Below are positions 53,501-62,232 of a stretch of DNA of 64,000 bases, piece after piece. Position 1 is the stretch's first letter. Every line of letters begins with the position of its first letter. Origin of the DNA: Caulochytrium protostelioides (Eukaryota > Chytridiomycota > Caulochytriomycetes > Caulochytriales > Caulochytriaceae); contig ML014175.1 in the NCBI GenBank assembly GCA_003615045.1, positions 1 through 64,000 on the forward strand, given 5' to 3'. The notes under the pieces are model-generated. The model was not told the DNA's origin. It was given only the letters and a program-made list of their open reading frames with translations, and did not search any database. The translations under genes and the position numbers were made by a program.

Positions 53501-56500
53501 CCGCCCACGGGCGTCCAGATGTTCTTCGTCTTCTTTTCAAGGTGAGCCTCGATCGCATGCTGCAGATACCCCGCTGAGGTCTGCGTGCTGAGCGTCAGAT
53601 TCATGATTTTGTACTTTTCCTCGAGAGTGGGCGCCATGTTGGCCAGCATCGCCGTCTTACCGCAACCGACGTCGCCGACCACGAGCAAGCGCTGGCCCGC
53701 TTCGAGCAGGGAGCGCGTGATGAACTGCATGCGGACGCCTTCAACCGTGGGCACGTACAGCTTGAAAAAGGGCGTCGGCACCGTCGGGTACCGCCAGGTC
53801 TGGCTCGCCAGCCGGTCCTCCCACGACTGCCACGTGGCGTCTTCTTTCTTGGGCACATACTCGTACACCGTGTCTTTGCTTGGGAACTGACCCTCCAGTC
53901 GGCGCAGCCAATTGTCGAAGTCCTTGCGACCGTCGGGGGTGAGGGTCGCGCCGAACGTCCAGATAAGCGCAAACAACACCCACATCTCGGCGAGCTTCGA
54001 CCCTTCTTCGCTGGGCTTCGCCAGGTCGACGCCGTTGTCCAACGTCAGCACGGCGTCCGTCATACTGCAGAAGTTGCGGACGACCGCCGCTTCATTCAGC
54101 GGCACGAGCTCGGCACACGTCTTGCGGAACTCCACACAAAGCGGAATGTACTTGTCACAGAGCGAGGTCAGCAGCGCCGCTCTGTGCGGGTCAGTTTGCT
54201 TCTTGAGCCAAGTCGCGATGATGGGCTTGTAGCCGAGCAGCTGGTAGTCGATGTAAATCATACCGGCACGGCTCACGGTGGCCGGACTCGCGGTCGAGAG
54301 GTCGGCGACCTCGAACAGCAGGGAAACGCGGGGATTCAGCGCGATACGCTCGCCGTTTATCAGGGTGAGGATCTTGTTGTCGTCGAGCACCGTGTTCATA
54401 CTCTCGATCCACAGCGTGTCCACGGGACCGTCCAGAATCAGCCACTTCTGGTCGGGGCTCTCATCGCGGCAGATCGCGCGCATGATGCTCGACAGCACAC
54501 CGTCAGTCCACTCATTCGTCTGGAGGTTCATCTCACCATACAGCTCCGCGAGCGTCAGCGCTTTCGGATTGAGGATGTGCGTCGTGACGGCGGGGAACGC
54601 GGGGTTGCCGCTCGCGGACAGCTGCACCATGGCCTTCGCGAGTGACTTCCACACCACAGACTTGCCGGTGCCGGACTCGCCCACGAGCATCACGCCGTGG
54701 CGAGTCAGTTTTGTCTCGTACAGCTGGATCGCCTTCTGGATCAGACCCGGCACGGGCTCGTAGCCGCTCGCGACCAAACTTTGCCCTACGGCGGTCTCCA
54801 GCACGCTCGTGTCGGCCGTGAGCTGCTCGGTGCCCGGGAAGAGGTCTCCGAGGATCCCCACAAAGAGCGGCGCGTCGTCCTCCGTGAACTTGGGCAGGTT
54901 GTTGTCCAGCAGCGCGGCGCAGAGAACCGCGTCGTCGGTGGCGGCCGCATGCGTCGGGTTACGGCGCTTGAACCCGGACGACCGCAGGCAGGACGTCATG
55001 GCGCGCAGCCCAAAGTCGTAGTGATCCTGCTTGGACAGCTGCTGCACGGATAACCGGTAGAGCGTCTCGACCTTTTTCGACAGGGCGCGCGCGTTGCCGA
55101 AACCTTCTGCAAACAGCATAATTTCCGCAATAAGCGCCGAGTCCGGGACCATCATGGCCACCGGACGGAAGAGGCTGTTCAGATTGTCCGGCAGCTCCGT
55201 CCGGCCAGCGTACCCGGGGTTCATGGTAATAAAGATGCCGACCTGCGTGTTGAGACGGATCTCGGTGCCCTCAAAGACAAAGCTCGTTGCGTTGCGCGAT
55301 ACTGCTTGCAGAATGCACGAAATTTGGAGGGCAACGACCGAGAGCACTTCGATGTCGATCCGATTGAATTCGTCAAAGCAGCCCCACGCGCCGCTCTGCG
55401 CGAGACCCGAGTACATGCGTCCGAGCGAGCGGAAGTCCATCGCGTCACTGCAGTTGACGACGATTACGAGCTTTCCGAGACTCTTGCCGAGGTCCTTGAC
55501 GGTCTCGGTCTTGCCCGTTCCGGCAGGACCCTGCGGCGACCCGCCCCGATGCAGGTTGAGTGCCATCGTTAGCGTCATGTAACAGCGGTCCGTCAAAGGG
55601 GTGATGACGAGGCGGCCGCTGTTGCCGAGGTACTCGTGGCCGTAGTAGAAACTTGTGTTGAGCTGGCGGACCATGCAGTCAGGCTCCTCCACGACGGTGC
55701 CGCCAGGCCCACGTTTCGCGACGTCTTCCCAATAGAAGCGCAATTGCGAGGTCCATTCGAACGCAGAGACCGAGCAGACTTCGTGCTTCTGCAGTCTCTC
55801 GAGCACGTCGCGCGAATGCACTTCGGACGTGATCAGCGCGATCAGCTTAGCGCGCTCTACCGCGCTAAGCGGCAAACGGACCAGCTCCGACCACTTTTTC
55901 AAACTGGAAATCTGCTTCTTTTTGAGATGGCGGATCACCGAGACGTCGTTATTGTTGCGCTCAGCCTCGCGGAAGGCCTTCGTGCAGTCGGAGGTCCAGT
56001 TGATGAGACTCGCCGTGATAAGACACTGACCGGGCCAGTCGCGGAGCCAGCGGTCGCGCTTAGCGTGGGTGTAGGCCTGCAGCGTCTGGCCGAGCTGGTT
56101 CTGCAGCGTGCGCCGCATCATACTCTCGATGTCGGTCAACCACATCTCCACAGGGCCCTCAACGACGACAGGCCCTGCAAAGGGGACGTACTCGCCGTCG
56201 CCCGCATACATGCCAATGGCATGGTAGTGCTTGCGGTGCTCGGGGCCTTGCAGCGTCAGCTCGAGACGGTGCAGGTTGTCGAAACACTTTTTGAGATGCG
56301 GCTGGACCGCGTTCGGGTCTTTGCCCTGGCCCAGGATCTCGAGGAGATCGTCATTGCTGAGGAAGTAGAAGCGTGGAAACGCTTGACGCTTCGTTTCCAG
56401 ATAGTCATCAAGCGACTTCTCGATACGCTCGAGACGCTCGTTCATGCCCTGCAGTTTGGGGGCGAGCGCCGGGTTGATCATGACGGTCAGCGTCTTGGGC

Positions 56501-59500
56501 TGCTCCCTGGCGGATTTGAGGAGCTCGACCCAGTCGTCGTTCAGCTGGTCAAAGAGATGAGTTTCCTGGGGAAGCTGCTTGCGGATATCCTGCGAGCCGA
56601 CGAAGATGTTCTCAAGATAGTTCCACTGCCGCTGGACCGTCAGCGCCAGATCAATGTTTTCTGAGATCAGAGTCAGACTCGACTCCCAATAGGAGACCTG
56701 CGTCTTAAACGCGATATGGAAGCGGTTCGACTTCATGGTCGACAAAACCACTTGGTGCTCGTCGAGCAACTCGAAAATCGCGTCAAGGCCCTTGAACTTC
56801 CACAACCCCAAGGCTTCCTTATACGGCGCGAATTCGAGGACTTGGACCTCCCACGCGGCTTCAATTTCCGAGAGGCTCGTTTCGATCGCGAGCTCCATAC
56901 TGGCCGCGCTACACAGATCCGCAATGAAGGGGATATGGGTGTCCATGCCCAGGCGATGGATAGCCTCGATCGTGAAGCTCTTGTCGTTGTGGTCGAACTC
57001 GTGGCCAATCTCGTGCTTAATCTGCTCCCAGTGGCGCGACCGCAAGGCCGGATTGGTGATGTACCCAACGAGTGGCACGAGCTTGCGAACATAGGCGAGG
57101 CGCTCCTGGAGGGTCGGCAGCACATCGTAGTCGCGCACCGAGGCACCGTCCGTGGTGGACGTGGCGGCATCGTTCTGCATGGCCGCAATCTTCTTTTGAT
57201 ACTGCACGATCGTCTTCTCGAGCTGCGCACTGTCGATCTTGAGGAACGAGCAGTCCACGAGCTCGCGCCACACGGCTTCCCACTGGTCGAACAGCTGCCA
57301 GCACCCTTTGAGCTGCGCGATCTGGGCCGCCAGGTTCTCAAGGACCATGGACGGCTGGTAGATCTGCCCAAAGACGGACATGCCCTTCAGCAAGTAGCGC
57401 TCGCGCTGGATTGCTTCGTCATACTGGCTCTGGAAGTCCTTGAGGATCGCCAGCGCCTTGCTGGCTACCGGTGGAACGTTGGAACTCGTCGAGCCCGCGG
57501 ACCCCGCAGACTCCTTGGCGGCGGCCGCTGCGACATTGGCTACGGAGCCCGCCATATTGATCGAGGACCCCGAGGGCGAGTCAGCCGCGTTCTGCTGAAC
57601 ATCGCGCTGCTGGATGGCAAGAACCGTCTGGACGCTGGTGGGTGCCCCTGACTGGAAGCGCTCCTTAAGCAGCTGGATCTGACGCTGTGCATCTTCGCTT
57701 GAGAGCAGCAGCTCGGCCTTGAACCGGGTCTTGCACTCGTTCAGCAAGACTTCGGTGCTCTCGGTAGTTGCCTCGAACTGGGCCCGCGCGGCCGGGAACT
57801 CCGCGAGGCGCAGCAGCTCGTCCGGCGTGATCTGGACTTCGTACTTGGCCAAGATGTCGTACTGCTCGCGGATCGGCCCGAACTTGGCCAGCAACGCCGG
57901 GATCTCGGCCTGCACGCTCGCCAGCAGATCGAGGCGGTCGGCGAGGGCGTCCAGGTTCTGAGGCAGATCACTGAGTCGTGCCACCTCGCTCTCCATGTAC
58001 TCGTACAATCCATTGAGCGAGTTCTGTGCGTCCGAGTTGAGCAGATGCGTCAACTTATTGCGCCACTGGTCGCAGTGGTTCACAATCTCGGCCTTGAGCG
58101 GCGAGCAGTCCAGCCGGATAAAGTTGATCCCCGTCATGGTTTCTTCTTTCTGGACATTGTTTGCCACCTCATTGTATCGGTTGATGTCCGCGTCGAAGGT
58201 CGACAGGGCCGGCTTCAGCTTCGCGTAGCGGCGGATAAAGGCGTCCTTGTTCAGCTCCCAAATCTCACGGTATGTATCCCAGTGATGCAAGTACGCCGAG
58301 AATTTGGAATCGCTGGCAGTCAATCCGTTGTGGATAGACACAATCTGCTTGGCAACGTCATCCTCCTGGATCAGGTTAACTAGACTGCTCGTGTCGCCGT
58401 GCGGCGAGGTGAGCATGACGGTCGGTAAGGCATCGCTGTCGGCCGCGCCGTGCGAGGCTTGGCTCAGCTGGCGCACAATGATACTGCGCAAGCTGGGCAG
58501 TTCCGCAATTAGGGAAACCATGTCGCGAGCGGCCTTCTGGATCGTCGTCTCGACCGTGGCCATCGCAGGGAACAGGCTGACGCGCTGCTTGTCGAGGACG
58601 ACATTGACCTTCAGCAAAGGCGCCACGTCCACGAGCCCACCGTCGTTGTGGTCGTCGCCGTGGTCGCCATGGAGCTTCCCACGGGACGAATTTGCTGCTG
58701 CGCCGCCGCTGCCGCTGCCAGAACCACGGGCTTTGATGTCCTGCCCAAATAGGGTCTTGCCAAAATCGTTAAGGCAGCGTCGCGCACTGATCCGTAGGGC
58801 CTCGCCAACGCGGGATTCCATCAGCGAGACAAAGCGATCCCATGCAGGAGCGACCTCGCGTGCGTCTTTGCGGAACAAGGCATGAATGTCGGCGAGCAAG
58901 TTAGCGATGGCCAGCAGATGACCTGAGAGTCGCTCACCGGCCGCGCCGAGTTGCTCAGCATGTGCCTCCTCAAACTCGCCGAGATCATACAGGTTCTTGG
59001 CATCGTTGTGCCAAAGCCGCGTATCCGTCATACGCTGGCAGTGCTGGTCGATTGCCGCCGTGTAGTCCTGGAACTGCCGCACAACCTTCTGGCTTTCCTG
59101 GAGATGGCGGTAGCTCTCCTTGACAAAATAGTCGGTGATCCCGCGGCTGGCCCACGTGAGCGTCGTTAGGCCCGGGTTGAGCTTCTTGTTGAGAAATTTG
59201 AGCCGCTCGCGGAACAGACTCAGTTCGCCCGGATGCAGCGAGGCAATCATCGCATTATACTGCCGCACAATGGACGCGACGTTTTCGCGCAAGATGCGCA
59301 GCTCTTCGCGTTGTGTGTACAACTCGTTGGCCGCGAAGGGAATGTCAGCCTTCAACTTCACGAAGTAGTGAACCTCTTGCAGCGTCCGCAAGATGTCGCT
59401 GTTGAAGCAGATCACGAGGCGCTCGATCTTGTCGAATTGGCCCGGAGTCGCCGTCGCAATCAGGAATGGACTGCCGCGCGAGCGGCCCATCAGCGGGGTC

Positions 59501-62232
59501 TTGAGCAGGTCAAAGAGATTGCTCGTGATGCTCGAGGCCCACTCGGCGTGGGTCTTGTTGAACACGTCTGTCAGGCTTTCCTGAAGCACCTCGCAGCGCG
59601 CCTGGAACTCGCTGAGGATCGGGTTGACGGCGGGCGCGCCCTGCGTCGTGACGGCGAGGCCGCTGTCGTCCACCGGCAGGATGCGCTGGTTGTTCGCGAT
59701 CTCCATCAAACGCGACAGGTCTGCCAATCGGTTGCCGAGGCCATGAGCCCAGAAGGCAGTACCCGCGTGGTCGGGCTGCGTGCGCAGAATCTCGGGCGCC
59801 TTGCGATTCTGCTCGAACTCGCTCTTGATGAGCTCGAACTCGCTATTGACGAGCTGTAAGAAGTCCGCCGTGCGCTTCGACAGGCTGCGCGCAATGACGT
59901 CGCGGTGGCACAGGTCCTGGAAAACGAGCAGCAGGCCCAAGTGGTCCTCGGCCGTCGCGACGTCCTCCATCGCCAGCGCCATGATGTTCTGCATCGTGAC
60001 ATCCAAGCTCTTCATGGCCTGCTTAAAGACATTGAACTCATCATGCCACTGCGTAGCTTTAACGTTCAGCACGATCGCGTGCAGCCGGGCGAGTCCCGCC
60101 ACGTGACGGCGGAACGTGCGCTCGAGGTCCTGGAGTCGTTTGGCCACCGCGGGGCCCCGCGTGCCGCTGAACTGCGGGATCGCGACGCGGGTGCGCTCTG
60201 GACGCAGCCCCGCAAACTGGATCTGCCCGTCGCAGACTTCGAGAAGGTCGCGGCAGCGCTGGATAAACGCATCCAGCTGGGCGAAGATGCTGCTGCGGTC
60301 AAAGTCCCACACGCGGCCTTCGTAGCGCTCGACCTGGAGACATGCGTCGTGGTAAGCGGCCTTCCACGACTCGCAGCACGCGATCGCGTCCTGCAGCGAC
60401 TGGATCACCTTGAAAATGTCGCCCGGCCCCATGGGCGCGTTTGCCCCTGAGCTGCTGCTTCCGCCGGCGCTCGCCAGCGCGACCGACGACCCGCTCACGT
60501 CGCCGTTCTGGGCGACGTCGTCCAGACTCCCCCGCAGCGGCGAGCGCGATGCGGTCACCGCCGTGCTACTGTTGTTATCGAGGCTGCCCGCGAAGAGGAT
60601 CGTGTCCAGATCGATCTCCTGCGAGCAGCGCTGGATAATCTCGATCGAAATTTTGCGCAGCAGCTGGGTCAACTTGTCGCGCGAGCTGTAGTACGACGAG
60701 TGGACCGAAATGACACGCACGCACCGCAGCAGATGCGGCAACAATTTCTGGATATCCGTGACCGCCGCTTCCGCAATCTGTTGGCAGGGCGCGACCAGCA
60801 AGCTCAGCATTGTCAGATTCTCTTTGGCCTGCGCCGCTTCCTCGACAAGCGTATCACGGAACCGGATCAGCTGGTCATACTGCGTACTGTTGGCGAGGCG
60901 CAGCACTTCGATCAGCGGCTCGACATCGGCGCGGCGCAACTGGCCCAGGATCGAGGCGAGGTTGGCGGCCCGCTCCTGCCAGAACCGCGCATAGCTGGTC
61001 GGCCCGCCCATATCGGCGTTCTGCTTCTCGCCGTCGTGCTTCATGTCTTCCTTGATCTGGCGCGTCCACTGCATGACCAGACTCTCAAGCCGCGTCACGA
61101 CATCCTTGGACGCCGCGGCCTGCGCAGGGGGTCCAAGATCCTCCGACGGCACGTAGAGCACGGTCGTGGCGTGGTCGCGGCGGTGAGCCTGGTCGGTCAG
61201 GAACGCCATAAACTTGTACAGCGTACCCTTAAAGTCCTTGTAGACCGTCTCAGGAACCCACGACTTGTCGGCCACAAACCGCGGCATAAACACGTTCTGC
61301 ATGAAGTGGTACAGGCTGCTCAGCGCGGGGCCCGAAATCACGCCGTACTGAATGCCCTGATGAGAGAAGGTGGCGGCGTGGCTGGTTGCTGCGCCATGCC
61401 CGCCCGCCAAGTTGGCCGCCACGGCCATCGCCATCGAGCCGGTGGACAGCGTGGCCGAACCGAGCGCGGCGCTCTGGCCCGGCGCCAGCGGCACCGCGGC
61501 CTGGGTCTCGCTCAAAAAGTAGACCAGTTTGCCCGTCGGCAGCTGCGCAGGCAACTCAGTGCTGATCGTGATGCGCGACTCATCACCGTCACGGACGCTG
61601 CCGCCGCGGTATGCGAAAAGCGTGGCGCGGCGGACCGGCGCCGTCGCCTCGGACGCCTCGTGCGTCGTCGACGACGCGAGCATCGCCTGGGACTGGCCTG
61701 CCAGCGACAGTGTGCGCTGTCGCAAATCATCGCCCGATGTCGTGGTCGGCGCGGCCGCGTCATCCAGAAAGGCCTTGACCGCCGGCATCGGGTCATCGAC
61801 GGCGCCCGGTGGCGGCCACGCGCGCTCGAGCTCGGCTTCGCGCAGACCCAGGAGCCAGCCGACGCGGCGCTTCAGGTCCGCGGGCGTCAAGTGGCGCGCG
61901 GCGCCAGGCCCGCGCGGCGCATCGGCGTCCGTCTGGCTGCCCTCCGAGTCGCTCTCACTCGTGCTGTCGTCGTCGCTCCCCGACGACGCATCGTCGGACG
62001 ACGACGCTGGGGCAGCGGCGGCTGCTGAAGCCGCGGCTTCAGCAGCCGCCGCTTGTGCCGATCGTGCGCTGCCCTTCGCCTTGAGCGGCCGCGATGCTGT
62101 CGAGGCCGACGATTTGGACGAGGCCGGCACGGAGGGCTTCGACGCGGCGGAGCTGGCCGAAGCCGGCGCCGCGCCAGGACGCGACGCCGCCGACGAGGCG
62201 GCGGACGCCTTCTTGGCGCCGGGAGGAGCCAT
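47548..62232 (-). CDS. DNAH2: Axonemal inner-arm dynein heavy chain, DNAH2 type
   Basis: One uninterrupted frame encodes 4894 residues. DNAH2 corresponds to the beta heavy chain of the two-headed inner-arm dynein f/I1, a minus-end microtubule motor that shapes flagellar beating. The assignment rests on GMYAGDGEYVPF, RDRWLRDWPGQCLITASLINWTSD, SEVHSRDVLERL, FEWTSQLRFYWEDV and FYYGHEYLGNSGRLVITPLTDRC, nearly diagnostic for DNAH2. Tail and linker are followed by six AAA modules. P-loops are GPAGTGKT (AAA1, about 2235), GESGTGKS (AAA2, about 2515), GDVGCGKT (AAA3, about 2852) and GYGGSGRQ (AAA4, about 3205). The coiled-coil stalk with the microtubule-binding domain lies at about 3400-3800, and the C-terminal domain ends at the stop. 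The protein exceeds the usual 4400-4500 residues, mainly through a disordered Ser/Ala/Asp-rich N-terminus of about 150 residues and low-complexity tail insertions. Cytoplasmic dynein is excluded by the motifs. Confidence 0.95.
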   Translation of the reverse strand: MAPPGAKKASAASSAASRPGAAPASASSAASKPSVPASSKSSASTASRPLKAKGSARSAQAAAAEAAASAAAAAPASSSDDASSGSDDDSTSESDSEGSQTDADAPRGPGAARHLTPADLKRRVGWLLGLREAELERAWPPPGAVDDPMPAVKAFLDDAAAPTTTSGDDLRQRTLSLAGQSQAMLASSTTHEASEATAPVRRATLFAYRGGSVRDGDESRITISTELPAQLPTGKLVYFLSETQAAVPLAPGQSAALGSATLSTGSMAMAVAANLAGGHGAATSHAATFSHQGIQYGVISGPALSSLYHFMQNVFMPRFVADKSWVPETVYKDFKGTLYKFMAFLTDQAHRRDHATTVLYVPSEDLGPPAQAAASKDVVTRLESLVMQWTRQIKEDMKHDGEKQNADMGGPTSYARFWQERAANLASILGQLRRADVEPLIEVLRLANSTQYDQLIRFRDTLVEEAAQAKENLTMLSLLVAPCQQIAEAAVTDIQKLLPHLLRCVRVISVHSSYYSSRDKLTQLLRKISIEIIQRCSQEIDLDTILFAGSLDNNSSTAVTASRSPLRGSLDDVAQNGDVSGSSVALASAGGSSSSGANAPMGPGDIFKVIQSLQDAIACCESWKAAYHDACLQVERYEGRVWDFDRSSIFAQLDAFIQRCRDLLEVCDGQIQFAGLRPERTRVAIPQFSGTRGPAVAKRLQDLERTFRRHVAGLARLHAIVLNVKATQWHDEFNVFKQAMKSLDVTMQNIMALAMEDVATAEDHLGLLLVFQDLCHRDVIARSLSKRTADFLQLVNSEFELIKSEFEQNRKAPEILRTQPDHAGTAFWAHGLGNRLADLSRLMEIANNQRILPVDDSGLAVTTQGAPAVNPILSEFQARCEVLQESLTDVFNKTHAEWASSITSNLFDLLKTPLMGRSRGSPFLIATATPGQFDKIERLVICFNSDILRTLQEVHYFVKLKADIPFAANELYTQREELRILRENVASIVRQYNAMIASLHPGELSLFRERLKFLNKKLNPGLTTLTWASRGITDYFVKESYRHLQESQKVVRQFQDYTAAIDQHCQRMTDTRLWHNDAKNLYDLGEFEEAHAEQLGAAGERLSGHLLAIANLLADIHALFRKDAREVAPAWDRFVSLMESRVGEALRISARRCLNDFGKTLFGQDIKARGSGSGSGGAAANSSRGKLHGDHGDDHNDGGLVDVAPLLKVNVVLDKQRVSLFPAMATVETTIQKAARDMVSLIAELPSLRSIIVRQLSQASHGAADSDALPTVMLTSPHGDTSSLVNLIQEDDVAKQIVSIHNGLTASDSKFSAYLHHWDTYREIWELNKDAFIRRYAKLKPALSTFDADINRYNEVANNVQKEETMTGINFIRLDCSPLKAEIVNHCDQWRNKLTHLLNSDAQNSLNGLYEYMESEVARLSDLPQNLDALADRLDLLASVQAEIPALLAKFGPIREQYDILAKYEVQITPDELLRLAEFPAARAQFEATTESTEVLLNECKTRFKAELLLSSEDAQRQIQLLKERFQSGAPTSVQTVLAIQQRDVQQNAADSPSGSSINMAGSVANVAAAAAKESAGSAGSTSSNVPPVASKALAILKDFQSQYDEAIQRERYLLKGMSVFGQIYQPSMVLENLAAQIAQLKGCWQLFDQWEAVWRELVDCSFLKIDSAQLEKTIVQYQKKIAAMQNDAATSTTDGASVRDYDVLPTLQERLAYVRKLVPLVGYITNPALRSRHWEQIKHEIGHEFDHNDKSFTIEAIHRLGMDTHIPFIADLCSAASMELAIETSLSEIEAAWEVQVLEFAPYKEALGLWKFKGLDAIFELLDEHQVVLSTMKSNRFHIAFKTQVSYWESSLTLISENIDLALTVQRQWNYLENIFVGSQDIRKQLPQETHLFDQLNDDWVELLKSAREQPKTLTVMINPALAPKLQGMNERLERIEKSLDDYLETKRQAFPRFYFLSNDDLLEILGQGKDPNAVQPHLKKCFDNLHRLELTLQGPEHRKHYHAIGMYAGDGEYVPFAGPVVVEGPVEMWLTDIESMMRRTLQNQLGQTLQAYTHAKRDRWLRDWPGQCLITASLINWTSDCTKAFREAERNNNDVSVIRHLKKKQISSLKKWSELVRLPLSAVERAKLIALITSEVHSRDVLERLQKHEVCSVSAFEWTSQLRFYWEDVAKRGPGGTVVEEPDCMVRQLNTSFYYGHEYLGNSGRLVITPLTDRCYMTLTMALNLHRGGSPQGPAGTGKTETVKDLGKSLGKLVIVVNCSDAMDFRSLGRMYSGLAQSGAWGCFDEFNRIDIEVLSVVALQISCILQAVSRNATSFVFEGTEIRLNTQVGIFITMNPGYAGRTELPDNLNSLFRPVAMMVPDSALIAEIMLFAEGFGNARALSKKVETLYRLSVQQLSKQDHYDFGLRAMTSCLRSSGFKRRNPTHAAATDDAVLCAALLDNNLPKFTEDDAPLFVGILGDLFPGTEQLTADTSVLETAVGQSLVASGYEPVPGLIQKAIQLYETKLTRHGVMLVGESGTGKSVVWKSLAKAMVQLSASGNPAFPAVTTHILNPKALTLAELYGEMNLQTNEWTDGVLSSIMRAICRDESPDQKWLILDGPVDTLWIESMNTVLDDNKILTLINGERIALNPRVSLLFEVADLSTASPATVSRAGMIYIDYQLLGYKPIIATWLKKQTDPHRAALLTSLCDKYIPLCVEFRKTCAELVPLNEAAVVRNFCSMTDAVLTLDNGVDLAKPSEEGSKLAEMWVLFALIWTFGATLTPDGRKDFDNWLRRLEGQFPSKDTVYEYVPKKEDATWQSWEDRLASQTWRYPTVPTPFFKLYVPTVEGVRMQFITRSLLEAGQRLLVVGDVGCGKTAMLANMAPTLEEKYKIMNLTLSTQTSAGYLQHAIEAHLEKKTKNIWTPVGGRPMVCMIDDLNIPVKDAFGSQPPLEFLRHLMQYGTTYHRSKQTLQHVDQLHLVAAMGPPGGSRAVLSQRVLSCFHVINMGLPSEASLNRIYGTILAGKLTDFDDLRSLAEPLTKATIEVYNGVLAGLLPTPAKPHYLFNLRDLSKIFAGICRATKKYFDTKEAILKLWAHETMRVFEDRLTDSVDRSYFTSLLDEKATGTFQTSLASLHNGKAPLLFTDFVSAPYNNGGNAGEPIYEEVAEMDRLRSVLISKLVEYNNEPGMVQLDIIIFQDAIEHICRIARVLRQPNGHMLLIGYGGSGRQSLTRLAAFLVSSTTYQIKISKVYRPQEWREDIKTVYRMAASEGRSVTFLLTDSQLVHESFLEDISHLLNNGEIPGLFTPDEVSEMKSQTPEPKIPWAPEGSKSFLAYLVNRARENLHLVLTMSPGNPAYRTRIRAFPALINAMNIDWFADWSEEALMEVAAANLGKTALSEKLQKNVATAFSRVHVSVQELSAQLRVKTGRSNFVTATSFLEFVSGYCDFLSSRKQFLEGSASKLQNGLKKLDDTRVSVEAMSVQLQESKRQVAVFQKQCEEFLVVIVQQKREADEQAKSVSLKAEKLAVEEEEVKGVAAIAQADLDQALPALQAATKALEAINKKDLNEIRSYGKPPPLVEKVMEAVMVLKKAEPTWDEAKRQLGNPAFIKQLIGFDKDNISDKILKRISQYCADENFQPDVVGRVSGASKSLCMWVRAMETYGIIFRQVAPKREKLRLAQESLDKKQKTLKEATDSLAAIQAKLEHIKQQYDEKLALKETLRKDAEEMEVKMLRAEQLVNGLASERTRWEKSIADYEVQLGTIPGDCLLSMAFLSYAGAFPSDFRTELLQKHAIQAIKALEIPCQGDVFSLVDFVSDPADVWSWKACGLPDDIFSIENGILIARSRRWPLIIDPQGQANKFVRAHLKNKNLRIVDPMQNDFLRILESAIQFGWPVLLQGVSETLDPILEPVLARSLTKKGGRWMIKLGEKEIDYSPDFKLIMTTRLANPVYSPEIFAQVTVINFTVKEQGLENQCLGLIVRSERADLEDQKSRLVQSMAAAKKTLLDLEDQILHLLSTAQGSLLDDVVLVNTLQSSKTTSQQVHDQLLVSAETEARIDAAREQYRPAAVRSSILYFCLNDLAAIDTTYQFSLDAYLQLFDRSLRKSTQSDTVQERIAHINDYHTLAVYRINGRSLFEHHKLLLSLHMATRVLVSLGKLEMSEYTALLTLGAGVPTAEASDGDAGDEVMANPCTPWLSDQAWNRIQDTERIPAMAGIMASFEQHSREWKSWLSQSEPESALMPGDWESKMSDVRRLIVIRALRPDRLVFAAQHFVSIGLGRAFLESPILDVRDVLADASSATPLIFLLSKGSDPMALLTATAQRLGMTDRLLSVSLGQGQSTKAERLVAEGMKHGHWIFLANCHLSMSWMSQLEKLVEEMGSAAPGTVHPDFRLWLSTNPHPQFPISILQRGQRMTTEPPQGLKANLSRLYSGQTDASIARTKQHRAYQRLLFSLTFFHAVVIERKKFLSLGWNVAAEFNDSDFETSQSLLEVLLNDYAEIPWDAMRYLIAEATYGGRVTDEWDRRTVKSYVNQYLRPTCLDDANVPLDDEGIYYIPQDVSSLVSVRHYIAQLPIADPPSIFGQHLNADINSQIREADRLVSTLTSLPSLKVAVSAASAGIGGGSGGPASGASAAQATMTLLQDLLQKVPPKIETKHLKQQSRTDPIVIVLSQEVALYNALLETMANTIEELQRGVMGLLLLSSALEDVLGAVMLGRVPQLWSQFYYSNKSLGDWLRDLAQRVAYFAAWAVGQDPSKIWLGAFMFPTGFLTAILQNAARANSIAVDSLSWETTVLSVDDEAALSGPPKDGIYLTNIYLEGASWDRKTNTLAEAVPLELMTTMPTIHLRPVESKRKSRQDLYTCPLYYYSIRAGSREKPSYILSLELKCGAHDPDFYIQHGTACLGSTDYI

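Noticed and set aside
47548-62232. Cytoplasmic dynein 1 or outer-arm heavy chain
   Set aside because: The motor-domain segments listed for the gene fit DNAH2 better than DYNC1H1, the DNAH5/8 or the DNAH9/11/17 classes.
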